Below, piece after piece: positions 57,239 through 64,000 of a stretch of 64,000 bases of DNA (its first letter is position 1; the number at the start of each line of letters is the position of its first letter). Below the pieces are notes generated by a model. That model had not been told where the DNA came from. It ran no database searches and saw only the letters and a list, made by a program, of their open reading frames with translations. The DNA comes from Lysobacter enzymogenes (lineage in GTDB: Bacteria > Pseudomonadota > Gammaproteobacteria > Xanthomonadales > Xanthomonadaceae). The position numbers and the translations under genes are program-made. The stretch lies in contig NZ_CP067395.1 of assembly GCF_017355525.1 (NCBI RefSeq), positions 2,790,001-2,854,000 on the forward strand, read 5' to 3'.

Positions 57239-58420
57239 TCAAGCACCCAACGCCCGCTCGAGCTCATCGCGCAAATCCGCCAAATCCTCCACGCCCACGC
57301 TCAAGCGCACCAGGTTGTCGGTAATGCCCAGCGCCGCGCGCCGGTCCGGCGGAATCGAGGCGTGGGTCATCACCGCGGGGTGGTTGACCAGGCTCTCCAC
57401 GCCGCCGAGCGATTCGGCGATGGTGAACAGGTGGCAGCGCTCCATCATCCGGCGCGCGCCGTCCATCCCGCCCTTGACGTAAATGCTGACCATGCCGCCG
57501 AAGCCGTGCATCTGGCGCTTGGCCAGTTCGTGCTGCGGGTGCGACTTGAGGCCCGGATACAGGACCTTTTCCACCGACGGATGGGTTTCCAGCCACTCAG
57601 CCAGCGCCTGTGCGTTCTCGCAGTGCGCCTTCATGCGCAGGTGCAGGGTCTTCAGGCCGCGCAGGGCGAGGAAGCTGTCGAACGGGCCCTGGATGCCGCC
57701 GACCGCGTTCTGCAGGAAGGTCAGTTGTTCTTCCAGTTCCGGCGCGTCGCCGACCACGGCGATGCCGCCGACGATGTCGGAATGGCCGTTGAGGTACTTG
57801 GTCGCCGAGTGCATGACGATGTGCGCGCCCAGTTCCAGCGGGCGCTGCAGGATCGGCGAGGAGAAGGTGTTGTCGACCACCACGATCAGGCCGCGCTTGC
57901 GCGCGATTTCGGCGATGCGGGCGATGTCGACCAGCTTGAGCAGCGGGTTGGTCGGGGTCTCGATCCACACCAGCTTGGTCTCGGGGCGGATCGCCGCTTC
58001 GAACTTGGCCTCGTCGCTGAGGTCGACCCAGCTGAAGTCGAGCCCGGCGGTGCGCCGGCGCACGCGTTCGAACAGGCGGTAGGTGCCGCCGTAGACGTCG
58101 TCCATGGCGATGACGTGGCTGCCGGCGTCGAGCATTTCCAGGATCGTCGAGGTCGCCGCCAGGCCGGAGGCGAAGGCGTAGCCGCGGCGGCCGCCTTCCA
58201 GGCCGGCGATGCAGCGTTCGTAGGCGAACCGGGTCGGGTTGTGGCTGCGCGAGTACTCGAAGCCCTGGTGCTGGCCAGGGCTGCTCTGGGCGTAGGTCGA
58301 GGTCGCGTAGATCGGCGGCATGACCGCGCCGGTGCTGGGGTCCGGGGACTGGCCGGCGTGGATCGCGAGGGTGCCCAGGCCGGGCTTGCGCGCTCCGTCT
58401 TGCGGCTGCTGTTGGCTCAT
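57239..58420 (-). CDS. metB: Cystathionine gamma-synthase/lyase-type PLP enzyme
   Basis: A 393-residue member of the Cys/Met metabolism PLP family. The PLP lysine is Lys208 in HSATKYLNGHSD, with SRSHNPTRFAYERCIAGLE and DNTFSSPILQRPLELG as family signatures. The Xanthomonas counterpart is usually called MetB, although related enzymes act as cystathionine gamma-lyases. The adjacent cystathionine beta-synthase favours a lyase role in reverse transsulfuration. The gene is the conserved right border of the LPS locus. A possible -10 (TAGAAT, 58486-58481 on the minus strand) lies in the gap upstream. Confidence 0.92.
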   Translation of the reverse strand: MSQQQPQDGARKPGLGTLAIHAGQSPDPSTGAVMPPIYATSTYAQSSPGQHQGFEYSRSHNPTRFAYERCIAGLEGGRRGYAFASGLAATSTILEMLDAGSHVIAMDDVYGGTYRLFERVRRRTAGLDFSWVDLSDEAKFEAAIRPETKLVWIETPTNPLLKLVDIARIAEIARKRGLIVVVDNTFSSPILQRPLELGAHIVMHSATKYLNGHSDIVGGIAVVGDAPELEEQLTFLQNAVGGIQGPFDSFLALRGLKTLHLRMKAHCENAQALAEWLETHPSVEKVLYPGLKSHPQHELAKRQMHGFGGMVSIYVKGGMDGARRMMERCHLFTIAESLGGVESLVNHPAVMTHASIPPDRRAALGITDNLVRLSVGVEDLADLRDELERALGA

Positions 58421-58723
58421 CGATTCGGTTCCGTGCGCTGTGTGGTCGGCTGTGTGATCGGCCGATGGACGTAACCGCGAATTCTAACATCGCCGCCGTG
58501 AGCCCCCCGGTTCACGCGGCACGACTTCAGGCGCAATGCAGGCAGAGCGGCCAACCGCCCGGCGCTGCGACGCAGCGCACGGATTTTTCGGCCGCCCAAG
58601 CTGAACGCGAATTCAGGAACAGCACACTGAACGCGCCTCTTGGCATCGATACGGCGCGAGGCGGCACACCGAAGCGAGCCGCCGCCCCGCCCGGCCGTCC
58701 GCGCGTGCGGACGGCCGCGACCG
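58421..58723. other. metB leader and cbs trailer region
   Basis: A 303-bp gap between same-strand genes. It contains a perfect 10-bp hairpin GGCCGTCCGC/GCGGACGGCC (58693-58716) just after the cbs stop, without a T-run. It also holds a weak -10-like box for metB at 58481-58486. No coding frame is seen. Confidence 0.5.
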
Positions 58724-60094
58724 TCACTGCACCCGGCGGCGCAGGTAGTTGAGCAGGTCGATGCGGGTGATCAGGCCGAGGAACCTGTCGCCGTCGGCGA
58801 CGATCGCGACGTGGCCGCGGTCGAACAGCGGCAGCAGCGATTCGATCGGCTGGCCGACCTGGATCGTGTCGAGCTTGCTGACCATCGCGGTCGACACCGG
58901 ATCGCGGAAGCGCGATTCGTCGCCGTACACGTGCAGCAGCACGTCGCTCTCGTCGACGATGCCGACGAGTTTCTCGCCGTCCATCACCGGCAGCTGCGAC
59001 ACGTCGTAGAGCTTCATGCGCTGATACGCGGTCACCAACAGATCGCCCGGCGCGACCACCACGGTATCGCGCTGCGAGTACGGGCGCAGGATCAGATCGC
59101 GCAGATCGCCGTGCTGTTCGCGCTGGATGAAGCCGTTGTCGAGCATCCAGTAGTCGTTGTACATCTTCGACAGGTACTTGTTGCCGGTGTCGCAGACGAA
59201 CACCAGCACCTTCTTCGGCTCGGTCTGTTCGCGGCAGTACTTCAGCGCCGCGGCGAGCAGGGTCCCGGTCGAGGAACCGGCGAGAATGCCCTCTTTTTCC
59301 AGCAGTTCGCGCGCGGTCAGGAAGCTTTCCTTGTCGGCGATCGCGTACGCCTTCTTGACCCGGGTGAAGTCGGAGATCGGCGGCAGGAAATCCTCGCCGA
59401 TGCCTTCGACCATCCAGCTGGCCGACTTGTCCGACAGCGTGCCGCGGTTGATGTACTCCTCCAGGATCGAACCGACCGGATCGGCCAGCACCAGCTCGGT
59501 GTCCGGCGAGTGCTTGGCGAACGCGCGCGACAGGCCGGTCATGGTGCCGGAGCTGCCGCAGCCGAACACGATCGCGTCGAGCTTCCCGCCCATCTGTTCG
59601 AGGATCTCCGGGCCGGTGCCGAACTCGTGCGCGGCCGGGTTGTCGGAATTGCCGAACTGGTTGATGAAGTAGGCGCCGGGGGTTTCGCGGGCGATGCGCT
59701 CGGCCAGGTCCTGGTAGTAGTCCGGGTGGCCCTTGGCCACGTCCGAACGGGTCAGCACCACCTGCGCGCCCATCGCCTTGAGGTTGAAGATCTTCTCCCG
59801 GCTCATCTTGTCCGGCACCACCAGCAGCAGCTTGTAGCCCTTCTGCTGGGCGACCAGGGCCAGGCCGATGCCGGTGTTGCCGGCGGTGCCTTCGACCAGG
59901 GTGTCGCCGGGCTTGATCTTGCCGGCCTTCTCGGCCGCTTCGATCATCGACAGGCCGATACGGTCCTTGATCGAGCCGCCCGGGTTCTGCGATTCGAGCT
60001 TGAGGTAGAGCTCGCACACGCCGGTGTCCAGGCGCTGGGCTTTGATGATCGGGGTGTTGCCGATGAGTTCGAGTACCGAGTTGTGGATGGCCAT
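58724..60094 (-). CDS. cbs: Cystathionine beta-synthase with CBS domains
   Basis: A 456-residue PLP enzyme condensing serine and homocysteine. The catalytic lysine is Lys43 in NPGGSIKDRIGLSM, the phosphate loop is EGTAGNTGIGLALV, and GCGSSGTMTGLSRAF follows. The C-terminal part (about 335-456) holds two CBS regulatory modules (LLVTAYQRMKLYDVSQLPVM and LLPLFDRGHVAIVADGDRF). Plain cysteine synthases lack these modules, so cystathionine beta-synthase is the better call. With the metB-type enzyme downstream it completes a route from homocysteine to cysteine. The ATG at 60094 starts MAIHNSVLELIGNTP as usual. Confidence 0.93.
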   Translation of the reverse strand: MAIHNSVLELIGNTPIIKAQRLDTGVCELYLKLESQNPGGSIKDRIGLSMIEAAEKAGKIKPGDTLVEGTAGNTGIGLALVAQQKGYKLLLVVPDKMSREKIFNLKAMGAQVVLTRSDVAKGHPDYYQDLAERIARETPGAYFINQFGNSDNPAAHEFGTGPEILEQMGGKLDAIVFGCGSSGTMTGLSRAFAKHSPDTELVLADPVGSILEEYINRGTLSDKSASWMVEGIGEDFLPPISDFTRVKKAYAIADKESFLTARELLEKEGILAGSSTGTLLAAALKYCREQTEPKKVLVFVCDTGNKYLSKMYNDYWMLDNGFIQREQHGDLRDLILRPYSQRDTVVVAPGDLLVTAYQRMKLYDVSQLPVMDGEKLVGIVDESDVLLHVYGDESRFRDPVSTAMVSKLDTIQVGQPIESLLPLFDRGHVAIVADGDRFLGLITRIDLLNYLRRRVQ

Positions 60095-60596
60095 GCGATT
60101 CCTGCGAGCCGCTACCGTGCGGCGAATCGGGCCATTCTAGCCGGGCGCCCGGCGGCGGTTCGCGCAAGGCGCCTCAGAGCGGCCGGCAAGCGCTCTTGCG
60201 GGCCGCGCGCGGACGCTCTGCAGCTCTTGTGGGCGGGGCTTCAGCCCCGGCGCCTTTCGGCCGGATCGCCACATGCTGGCACAAAAGCGCCGGGCTGAAG
60301 CCCTCCCGCAGCAGGGCGCTCGCAGCGGGCCTCTCAAAGCAGGCCTCCCGCACGGTCGGGCGCTGAATCCATCGGAAGTATCAGCCGCGGACGGCGGCGG
60401 CCGACGAGGATGGCCGCCGCCGCCCGCGCTGAGTTTGGAGCCGGCGCCGCGGGCGGGCGCCGGTCCGGTCGGCGCGGCTGGCTGCCGCGCCCGGTGTGCT
60501 GGACCGGCTGCGTGCCGGCCGGCGGGCCTCCGGCGCACGGCCGGGGGCCCGCACCCGCGACCGGCCCTGGACGGGCGGCGCGGGCGACGCGATGCC
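60095..60596. other. Intergenic, mostly repeats and very GC-rich DNA
   Basis: A 502-bp gap between cbs and the DUF465 gene. The left half holds the second-family REP pair; the right half is very GC-rich with no convincing frame. No promoter is resolved for cbs. Confidence 0.5.
60224..60310. repeat. Inverted pair of second-family REP-like elements
   Basis: The forward copy at 60224-60256 (GTGGGCGGGGCTTCAGCCCC core) and reverse copy at 60283-60310 (GGGCTGAAGCCCTCCCGCAG core) are separated by 26 bp. They belong to the same family as 29481-29600 and 61270-61356. Confidence 0.78.
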
Positions 60597-60815
60597 TCAG
60601 TGAGGCTGTTGCTCGTATAGCTGGACCAGACGGTCCTTCGCTGCCAGTTTTTCCCGCTTCATCTGTCCGAGCGTGGTGTCGTCGATCGGCAACACGCCGA
60701 GTTCGGCGTCCATGACCTTTTTGTCGAGGTCCTTGTGGCGCTGGTACAACTGCTTGAACTCGGGGTTGCTCTTGATGAGCGCGTCGATTTCAGGCTGCGA
60801 ACGTTCTTCGAACAT
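60597..60815 (-). CDS. DUF465 (YdcH-like) small protein
   Basis: A 72-residue, fully helical, highly charged protein. NPEFKQLYQRHKDLDKKV and LKREKLAAKDRL-type text (here GQMKREKLAAKDRLVQLYEQ) mark the DUF465/YdcH family, which forms a short coiled-coil hairpin of unknown function. Codon use and length are as expected. The ATG at 60815 is preceded by AGGAGG at good spacing (minus strand). No operon partner is evident. Confidence 0.9.
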   Translation of the reverse strand: MFEERSQPEIDALIKSNPEFKQLYQRHKDLDKKVMDAELGVLPIDDTTLGQMKREKLAAKDRLVQLYEQQPH

Positions 60816-61492
60816 GAAAAGCCTCCTTCAGCACGAATGCGAACGCCCCGGCCTTTCGACCAGGGCGTTGCGGGGGAGCGTGAGATGGTCGGTCAGGCCC
60901 GGCGCGGCACCGGCTCCACGAACTCCGGCCGCGCCCTCGTGGGCGGCACCGGACTCCTGCGGAAAGTGCGTCTGCGTCATCGGCCTGGCTCTTCGCCGAG
61001 CGTTATTGGGACCGCTCGGATAACCGACCCTACTCCTGCGTTCCGGTTCCGGCAAGGGCGCGGTGCAAGCGGTTTCAGGTTCCGGCCATGTCTCCGACGA
61101 GTGGCCAGGCCGCTCGCCAAATCCATGATTTTCATTAGTTTTTTGTTCGGTCGCGCCATCTGCCGGAACCCGGCCGCGACGCGCAAACCCTCGCCCCGCC
61201 TGGCTTTGGCCGCCTGTCGGACACGCCGCTCCGCCGGGCGGGTACGGGCGGGTGCAGGCGTTTTCTGGCGCCCTTGCGGGAGGGCCTTCAGCCCCGACGC
61301 TTTCCGGCCGGAGCGAGGCGATCCGGCCGGAAAGCGTCGAGGCTGAAGCTCCTTGCGTGCTCGGCATGAAGCCCGAAGCGGCCGGAGGCATCGAACCGCG
61401 CCGCGCTGTCGCCAACCCGCAAACGCAACGAGCCGGGCGCAGGCCCGGCTCGTCGACGACAGCGAAAACGCGCGGGGTTGACCCCGCCGCGC
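60816..61492. other. Long intergenic region
   Basis: A 677-bp gap. A short AT-rich island (61125-61155, containing TTTTCATTAGTTTTTTG) stands out in otherwise GC-rich DNA and may be a promoter or protein-binding site. The right part holds a second-family repeat pair. A 50-codon frame at 60828-60980 (minus) is possible but unsupported. Confidence 0.45.
61270..61356. repeat. Inverted repeat of the second REP-like family
   Basis: The left arm at 61270-61310 (GGGAGGGCCTTCAGCCCCGA core) and right arm at 61323-61356 form an imperfect palindrome that includes GCTTTCCGGCCGG and its complement. Confidence 0.7.
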
Positions 61493-62119
61493 TTATTTCT
61501 TCTTCGGTTTCGGCTTGGGCGTCGCCGGCGGCGCCTCGCCGCCGAGCAGTTCGGCTTCCTTGCGCGCCAGCTCCGCGTCGCGTTCGCGCGCAGCGCGCAG
61601 CTTGGCCGCCTGCTTGCCGGCGACGTCGTCGAGCAGGCCTTCGGCCTGCTGCCGCGCCGCGGCTTCCTGATCGGCGGCCTGACGCAGGCGCTCGGCTTCT
61701 TCGGCCTGGATCTGCGCCTGCACACGCAGGCGCTCGGCCTCGGCGCGGGCACGGTCGGCGTCGCGGCGGCTGGCTTCGACCAGCAGTTCGCTGCGCTCGC
61801 GGTCCAGGCGATCGAGCTCGCGCTGCGCCAGTTGCGTGCGCACCACGATCTCGGCGGTTTCGACCCGGCGGTCGGCCAGCCGCACCGCATCGGCGCGGTC
61901 GCGGCTGCGCGCCTGACGCGCGTCCTCGATCGCCTGACGCGCGCGATAGCGCTCGAACGTGCCGACCTGGGCGGTGTCGGGACTGGCTTCCAGCACGGTC
62001 AGGCGCTGGCCGAGCCGCGCCAGTTCCGGATCGTCCGGCGGCGCGGCGGCGGCGGCGAACGCGGCCAGCGTCAGCGCCGCGGCGAGGGCGGCGCGCAAAG
62101 CGGACTCACGCTGGCTCAC
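61493..62119 (-). CDS. Exported coiled-coil protein (DUF4398-type)
   Basis: A 208-residue protein starting at GTG 62119, which overlaps the upstream stop as GTGA. A signal sequence (to about residue 26, AAAAAP) is followed by an almost wholly helical chain rich in Ala, Glu and Arg (RLADRRVETAEIVVRTQLAQ, then long AEAERLR repeats). The early part resembles DUF4398. The tail is a Lys/Pro stretch. It is probably a periplasmic structural or scaffold protein; the function is unknown. It pairs with the lipoprotein upstream. Confidence 0.75.
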   Translation of the reverse strand: MSQRESALRAALAAALTLAAFAAAAAPPDDPELARLGQRLTVLEASPDTAQVGTFERYRARQAIEDARQARSRDRADAVRLADRRVETAEIVVRTQLAQRELDRLDRERSELLVEASRRDADRARAEAERLRVQAQIQAEEAERLRQAADQEAAARQQAEGLLDDVAGKQAAKLRAARERDAELARKEAELLGGEAPPATPKPKPKKK

Positions 62120-62493
62120 TGGCCACCTCCCTGCAGACGGCGGCGCAGCTCGGACACTTCGGCCCGGCGCTGGTTGAGTTCGGCATTGGTGATCGCCTCC
62201 TTGCTGCGGGCGAAGGCGAGGTCGGCCTCGGCCGTGGCGCGCAGCGCCAGGCGCCGGGCATCCTCGTCCTTGCGCTGCGACAACGCGCCCTGGGCGGCGC
62301 TGAGCGCGCTGCGGGCGGCGTTGAGGTCCTGCGGCGCATACTGGTCCGCGTCGGCGTCGTCGGCGCGCATGACCGCCTGCTGGGCCGCGGACAGCTCGCC
62401 GGTCGGCGGAGGGGTGGAGGCGCAACCGGCCAGGGTCGAAGCGAGAACTGCGGCCAGCAGCGGCAAACGGATTTGTGCGAAGCTTGTAGGCAT
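62116..62493 (-). CDS. DUF4398 domain lipoprotein
   Basis: A 125-residue lipoprotein. The signal ends STLAGC (Cys24). The mature part is a DUF4398 module: YAPQDLNAARSALSAAQGAL followed by ARRLALRATAEADLAFARSK, two helices with regular alanines. Such proteins sit at the outer membrane, often upstream of an OmpA-like or coiled-coil partner; here the partner is the helical protein coupled through GTGA. The gene is divergent from pilU with about 100 bp between starts. No direct link to pili is known. Confidence 0.85.
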   Translation of the reverse strand: MPTSFAQIRLPLLAAVLASTLAGCASTPPPTGELSAAQQAVMRADDADADQYAPQDLNAARSALSAAQGALSQRKDEDARRLALRATAEADLAFARSKEAITNAELNQRRAEVSELRRRLQGGGQ

Positions 62494-62595
62494 TCTGGGG
62501 AGCGCTGTGCGGAAGGGAAGACGCGCGGCGGACATTGTCGTCAAGCCGTCAGCCTGCTTGCAACGGCCGACGGCGTCAACAAGGGGTACGAATGC

Positions 62596-63711
62596 ATGGA
62601 CATCGGCTATTTCTTGAAGCTGATGACGGAAAAGAACGCGTCGGACATGTTTTTGACCACCGGCGCACCGGTCTACATCAAGGTCGAGGGGCGCCTGTAC
62701 CCGCTCGGCAACACCGGTTTGCCGCCCGGCATGGTCAAGAAGATCGCCTATTCGCTGATGGACGAGGGCCAGGTTCCGCAGTTCGAGCGTGACCTCGAAC
62801 TGAACATGGCGCTCGCCCTGCCCGACGCCGGCCGCTTCCGCATCAACGTGTTCAAGCAGCGCGGCGAAGTCGGCATGGTGATCCGCGCGATCCGCAGCGT
62901 GATCCCGAGCATCGAGGAGCTGCAGCTGCCGCAGGTGCTCAAGAGCATCATCATGGCCCCGCGCGGGCTGGTGCTGATCGTAGGCTCCACCGGCTCGGGC
63001 AAGTCGACCACGCTGGCGTCGATGATCGACCACCGCAACAGCAACACCGCCGGCCACATCCTCACCATCGAGGATCCGATCGAGTACCTGCACAAGCACA
63101 AGAAGTCGATCGTCAACCAGCGCGAGGTCGGCCTGGACACCCACGCTTTCCACAACGCGCTGAAGAACGCGATGCGCGAAGCGCCGGACGTGATCCTGAT
63201 CGGCGAAATCCTCGACGCCACCACGATGGAGGCGGCGATCGCGTTCGCCGAAACCGGCCATCTGTGCCTGGCGACGCTGCACTCCAACAACGCCGACCAG
63301 ACCCTGGAGCGCATCCTCAACTTCTTCCCCGAGGCCGCGCACAAGAACGTGCTGATGAACCTCGCGCTGAACCTCAAGGCGGTGGTGTCGCAGCGCCTGG
63401 TGGTCGGCACCGACGGGCGCCGCATCCCGGCCGCGGAAGTGCTGATCAACACTCCGCACATCCGCGACCTGATGCGCCGCGGCCAGGTGCACGAGATCAA
63501 GCAGGCGATGGAGGAGTCGCTGGAAGACGGCATGGAGTCGTTCGACCAGTGCCTGTTCCGCCTGTACAAGGAAGGCAGGATCGAGATGGAGGAGGCGCTC
63601 AAGGCGGCCGACTCGCGCGACGGCCTGGCGCTGAAGTTCCGCCTGTCCGAGGGCGGCAGCGGCGAGCACGATCCGTATGCGGACATGTACGACGCGTCGG
63701 CGACGCACTGA
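62596..63711 (+). CDS. pilU: Type IV pilus retraction ATPase PilU
   Basis: A 371-residue PilT-family ATPase that assists pilus retraction. An N-terminal PAS-like domain (1-100) is followed by Walker A GSTGSGKS (130-137), an Asp box (ILTIEDPIEYLH), and a histidine box in GHLCLATLHSNNADQT. The GEIRDxETM motif of PilT reads GEILDATTM here, which argues for PilU rather than PilT. The ATG at 62596 gives MDIGYFLKLM, and AAGGGG lies upstream. No pilT is adjacent, although pilT and pilU are often paired. A strong terminator follows. Confidence 0.93.
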   Translation: MDIGYFLKLMTEKNASDMFLTTGAPVYIKVEGRLYPLGNTGLPPGMVKKIAYSLMDEGQVPQFERDLELNMALALPDAGRFRINVFKQRGEVGMVIRAIRSVIPSIEELQLPQVLKSIIMAPRGLVLIVGSTGSGKSTTLASMIDHRNSNTAGHILTIEDPIEYLHKHKKSIVNQREVGLDTHAFHNALKNAMREAPDVILIGEILDATTMEAAIAFAETGHLCLATLHSNNADQTLERILNFFPEAAHKNVLMNLALNLKAVVSQRLVVGTDGRRIPAAEVLINTPHIRDLMRRGQVHEIKQAMEESLEDGMESFDQCLFRLYKEGRIEMEEALKAADSRDGLALKFRLSEGGSGEHDPYADMYDASATH

Positions 63712-63732
63712 CGCTTCGCAGGCTCGAACAGG

Positions 63733-63760
63733 AAAACGGCCGCCTTCGGGCGGCCGTTTT
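63733..63760. terminator. Bidirectional terminator
   Basis: A 12-bp stem AAAACGGCCGCC/GGCGGCCGTTTT with a TTCG tetraloop lies between the convergent pilU and maiA genes. Confidence 0.92.
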
Positions 63761-63841
63761 CGTTTGCGCGCCGGCTCGGGAGCGAACGCAGAGCGTCGGG
63801 ACCGACGCCGGCGCCTTGGTTCCCGTTCGCGACGCCGCGGC

Positions 63842-64000
63842 TCAGGCCGGCGGACGATCCGGCTGGTTCTCCGGTTTCGCCCGCTCGAACTCCGGCAACG
63901 CCAGACACGCTTCTTCGATCCGCAACAACGTCGGATACGCCTCCAGCGGCACGCCGAAGCGGCGCGCGTTGTACAGCTGAGGAATCAGGCAGCAATCCGC
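63842..64000 (-). CDS. maiA: Maleylacetoacetate isomerase, C-terminal end (cut by window edge)
   Basis: Only the last 52 codons are inside the window. The translation ADCCLIPQLYNARRFGVP followed by EAYPTLLRIEEACLALPEF is characteristic of MaiA, the zeta-class glutathione transferase of tyrosine degradation that isomerises maleylacetoacetate to fumarylacetoacetate. The tail ENQPDRPPA ends at TGA (63842). The active-site N-terminal domain lies to the right of the window. Other zeta-class transferases remain possible. Confidence 0.8.
   Translation of the reverse strand, partial: ADCCLIPQLYNARRFGVPLEAYPTLLRIEEACLALPEFERAKPENQPDRPPA

Noticed and set aside
60828..60980. A 50-codon frame (minus) just upstream of the DUF465 gene, starting MTQTHFPQESG.
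   Set aside because: Composition is not decisive, no ribosome site is clear, and I recognise no homologue. It is mentioned under the intergenic entry and not called as a gene.

Overview
The window looks like a chromosomal segment from a Lysobacter-like member of the Lysobacteraceae (Xanthomonadaceae). GC content is very high. The gene neighbourhoods are xanthomonad: pepA-holC-valS, pssA-(holD)-rimI, and a surface-polysaccharide locus between etfBA and metB. Intergenic spaces carry several families of palindromic repeats, including REP-type repeats that begin with GTAG. I saw no rRNA, tRNA, CRISPR array, prophage or insertion sequence.

Left part (1-21 kb) is mostly housekeeping. It holds the N-terminal half of purL, two DsbC-like paralogues around a lipoprotein gene, xerD, an RDD membrane protein, and lptG/lptF. 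These are followed by pepA-holC-valS, a DUF2785 protein, the coupled set pssA / probable cryptic holD / rimI, a DUF4124 protein, proS and an H-NS-family gene.

Middle part (21-39.6 kb) holds a ThrE-type exporter and an MCE lipid-transport operon: a STAS-permease fusion, an ATPase, a CPBP protease, an MCE protein and a lipoprotein. A secreted GH16 glycosidase, a zinc-ribbon gene with an in-frame amber codon, alkB, ETF-ubiquinone oxidoreductase, a 3-oxoacid CoA-transferase pair, an orphan ATP-grasp enzyme, manC, a hexose-6-phosphate mutarotase and etfBA follow.

The standout is 39.8-57.2 kb, a lipopolysaccharide locus sitting exactly between etfA and metB, the known hypervariable LPS site of Xanthomonas. 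It has two convergent halves. The plus-strand half encodes an aminotransferase, a GtrB-like glycosyltransferase, a fused acyltransferase/3,4-ketoisomerase, a GtrA flippase and a large multi-spanning protein. This reads as a module that makes a 3-acylamino-3,6-dideoxyhexose (Fuc3NAc-like) and attaches it in the periplasm. The minus-strand half encodes a glycosyltransferase, Wzm, Wzt with a carbohydrate-binding tail, a methyltransferase with DUF4214 and helical segments, Rmd, Gmd and two more glycosyltransferases. This reads as synthesis and ABC export of a D-rhamnan. Together with ManC they predict a D-rhamnose backbone with an amino-sugar side branch.

Right end (57.2-64 kb) holds metB, cystathionine beta-synthase, a DUF465 protein, two DUF4398 proteins, pilU and the last codons of maiA. 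Repeats occupy most of the longer intergenic gaps.
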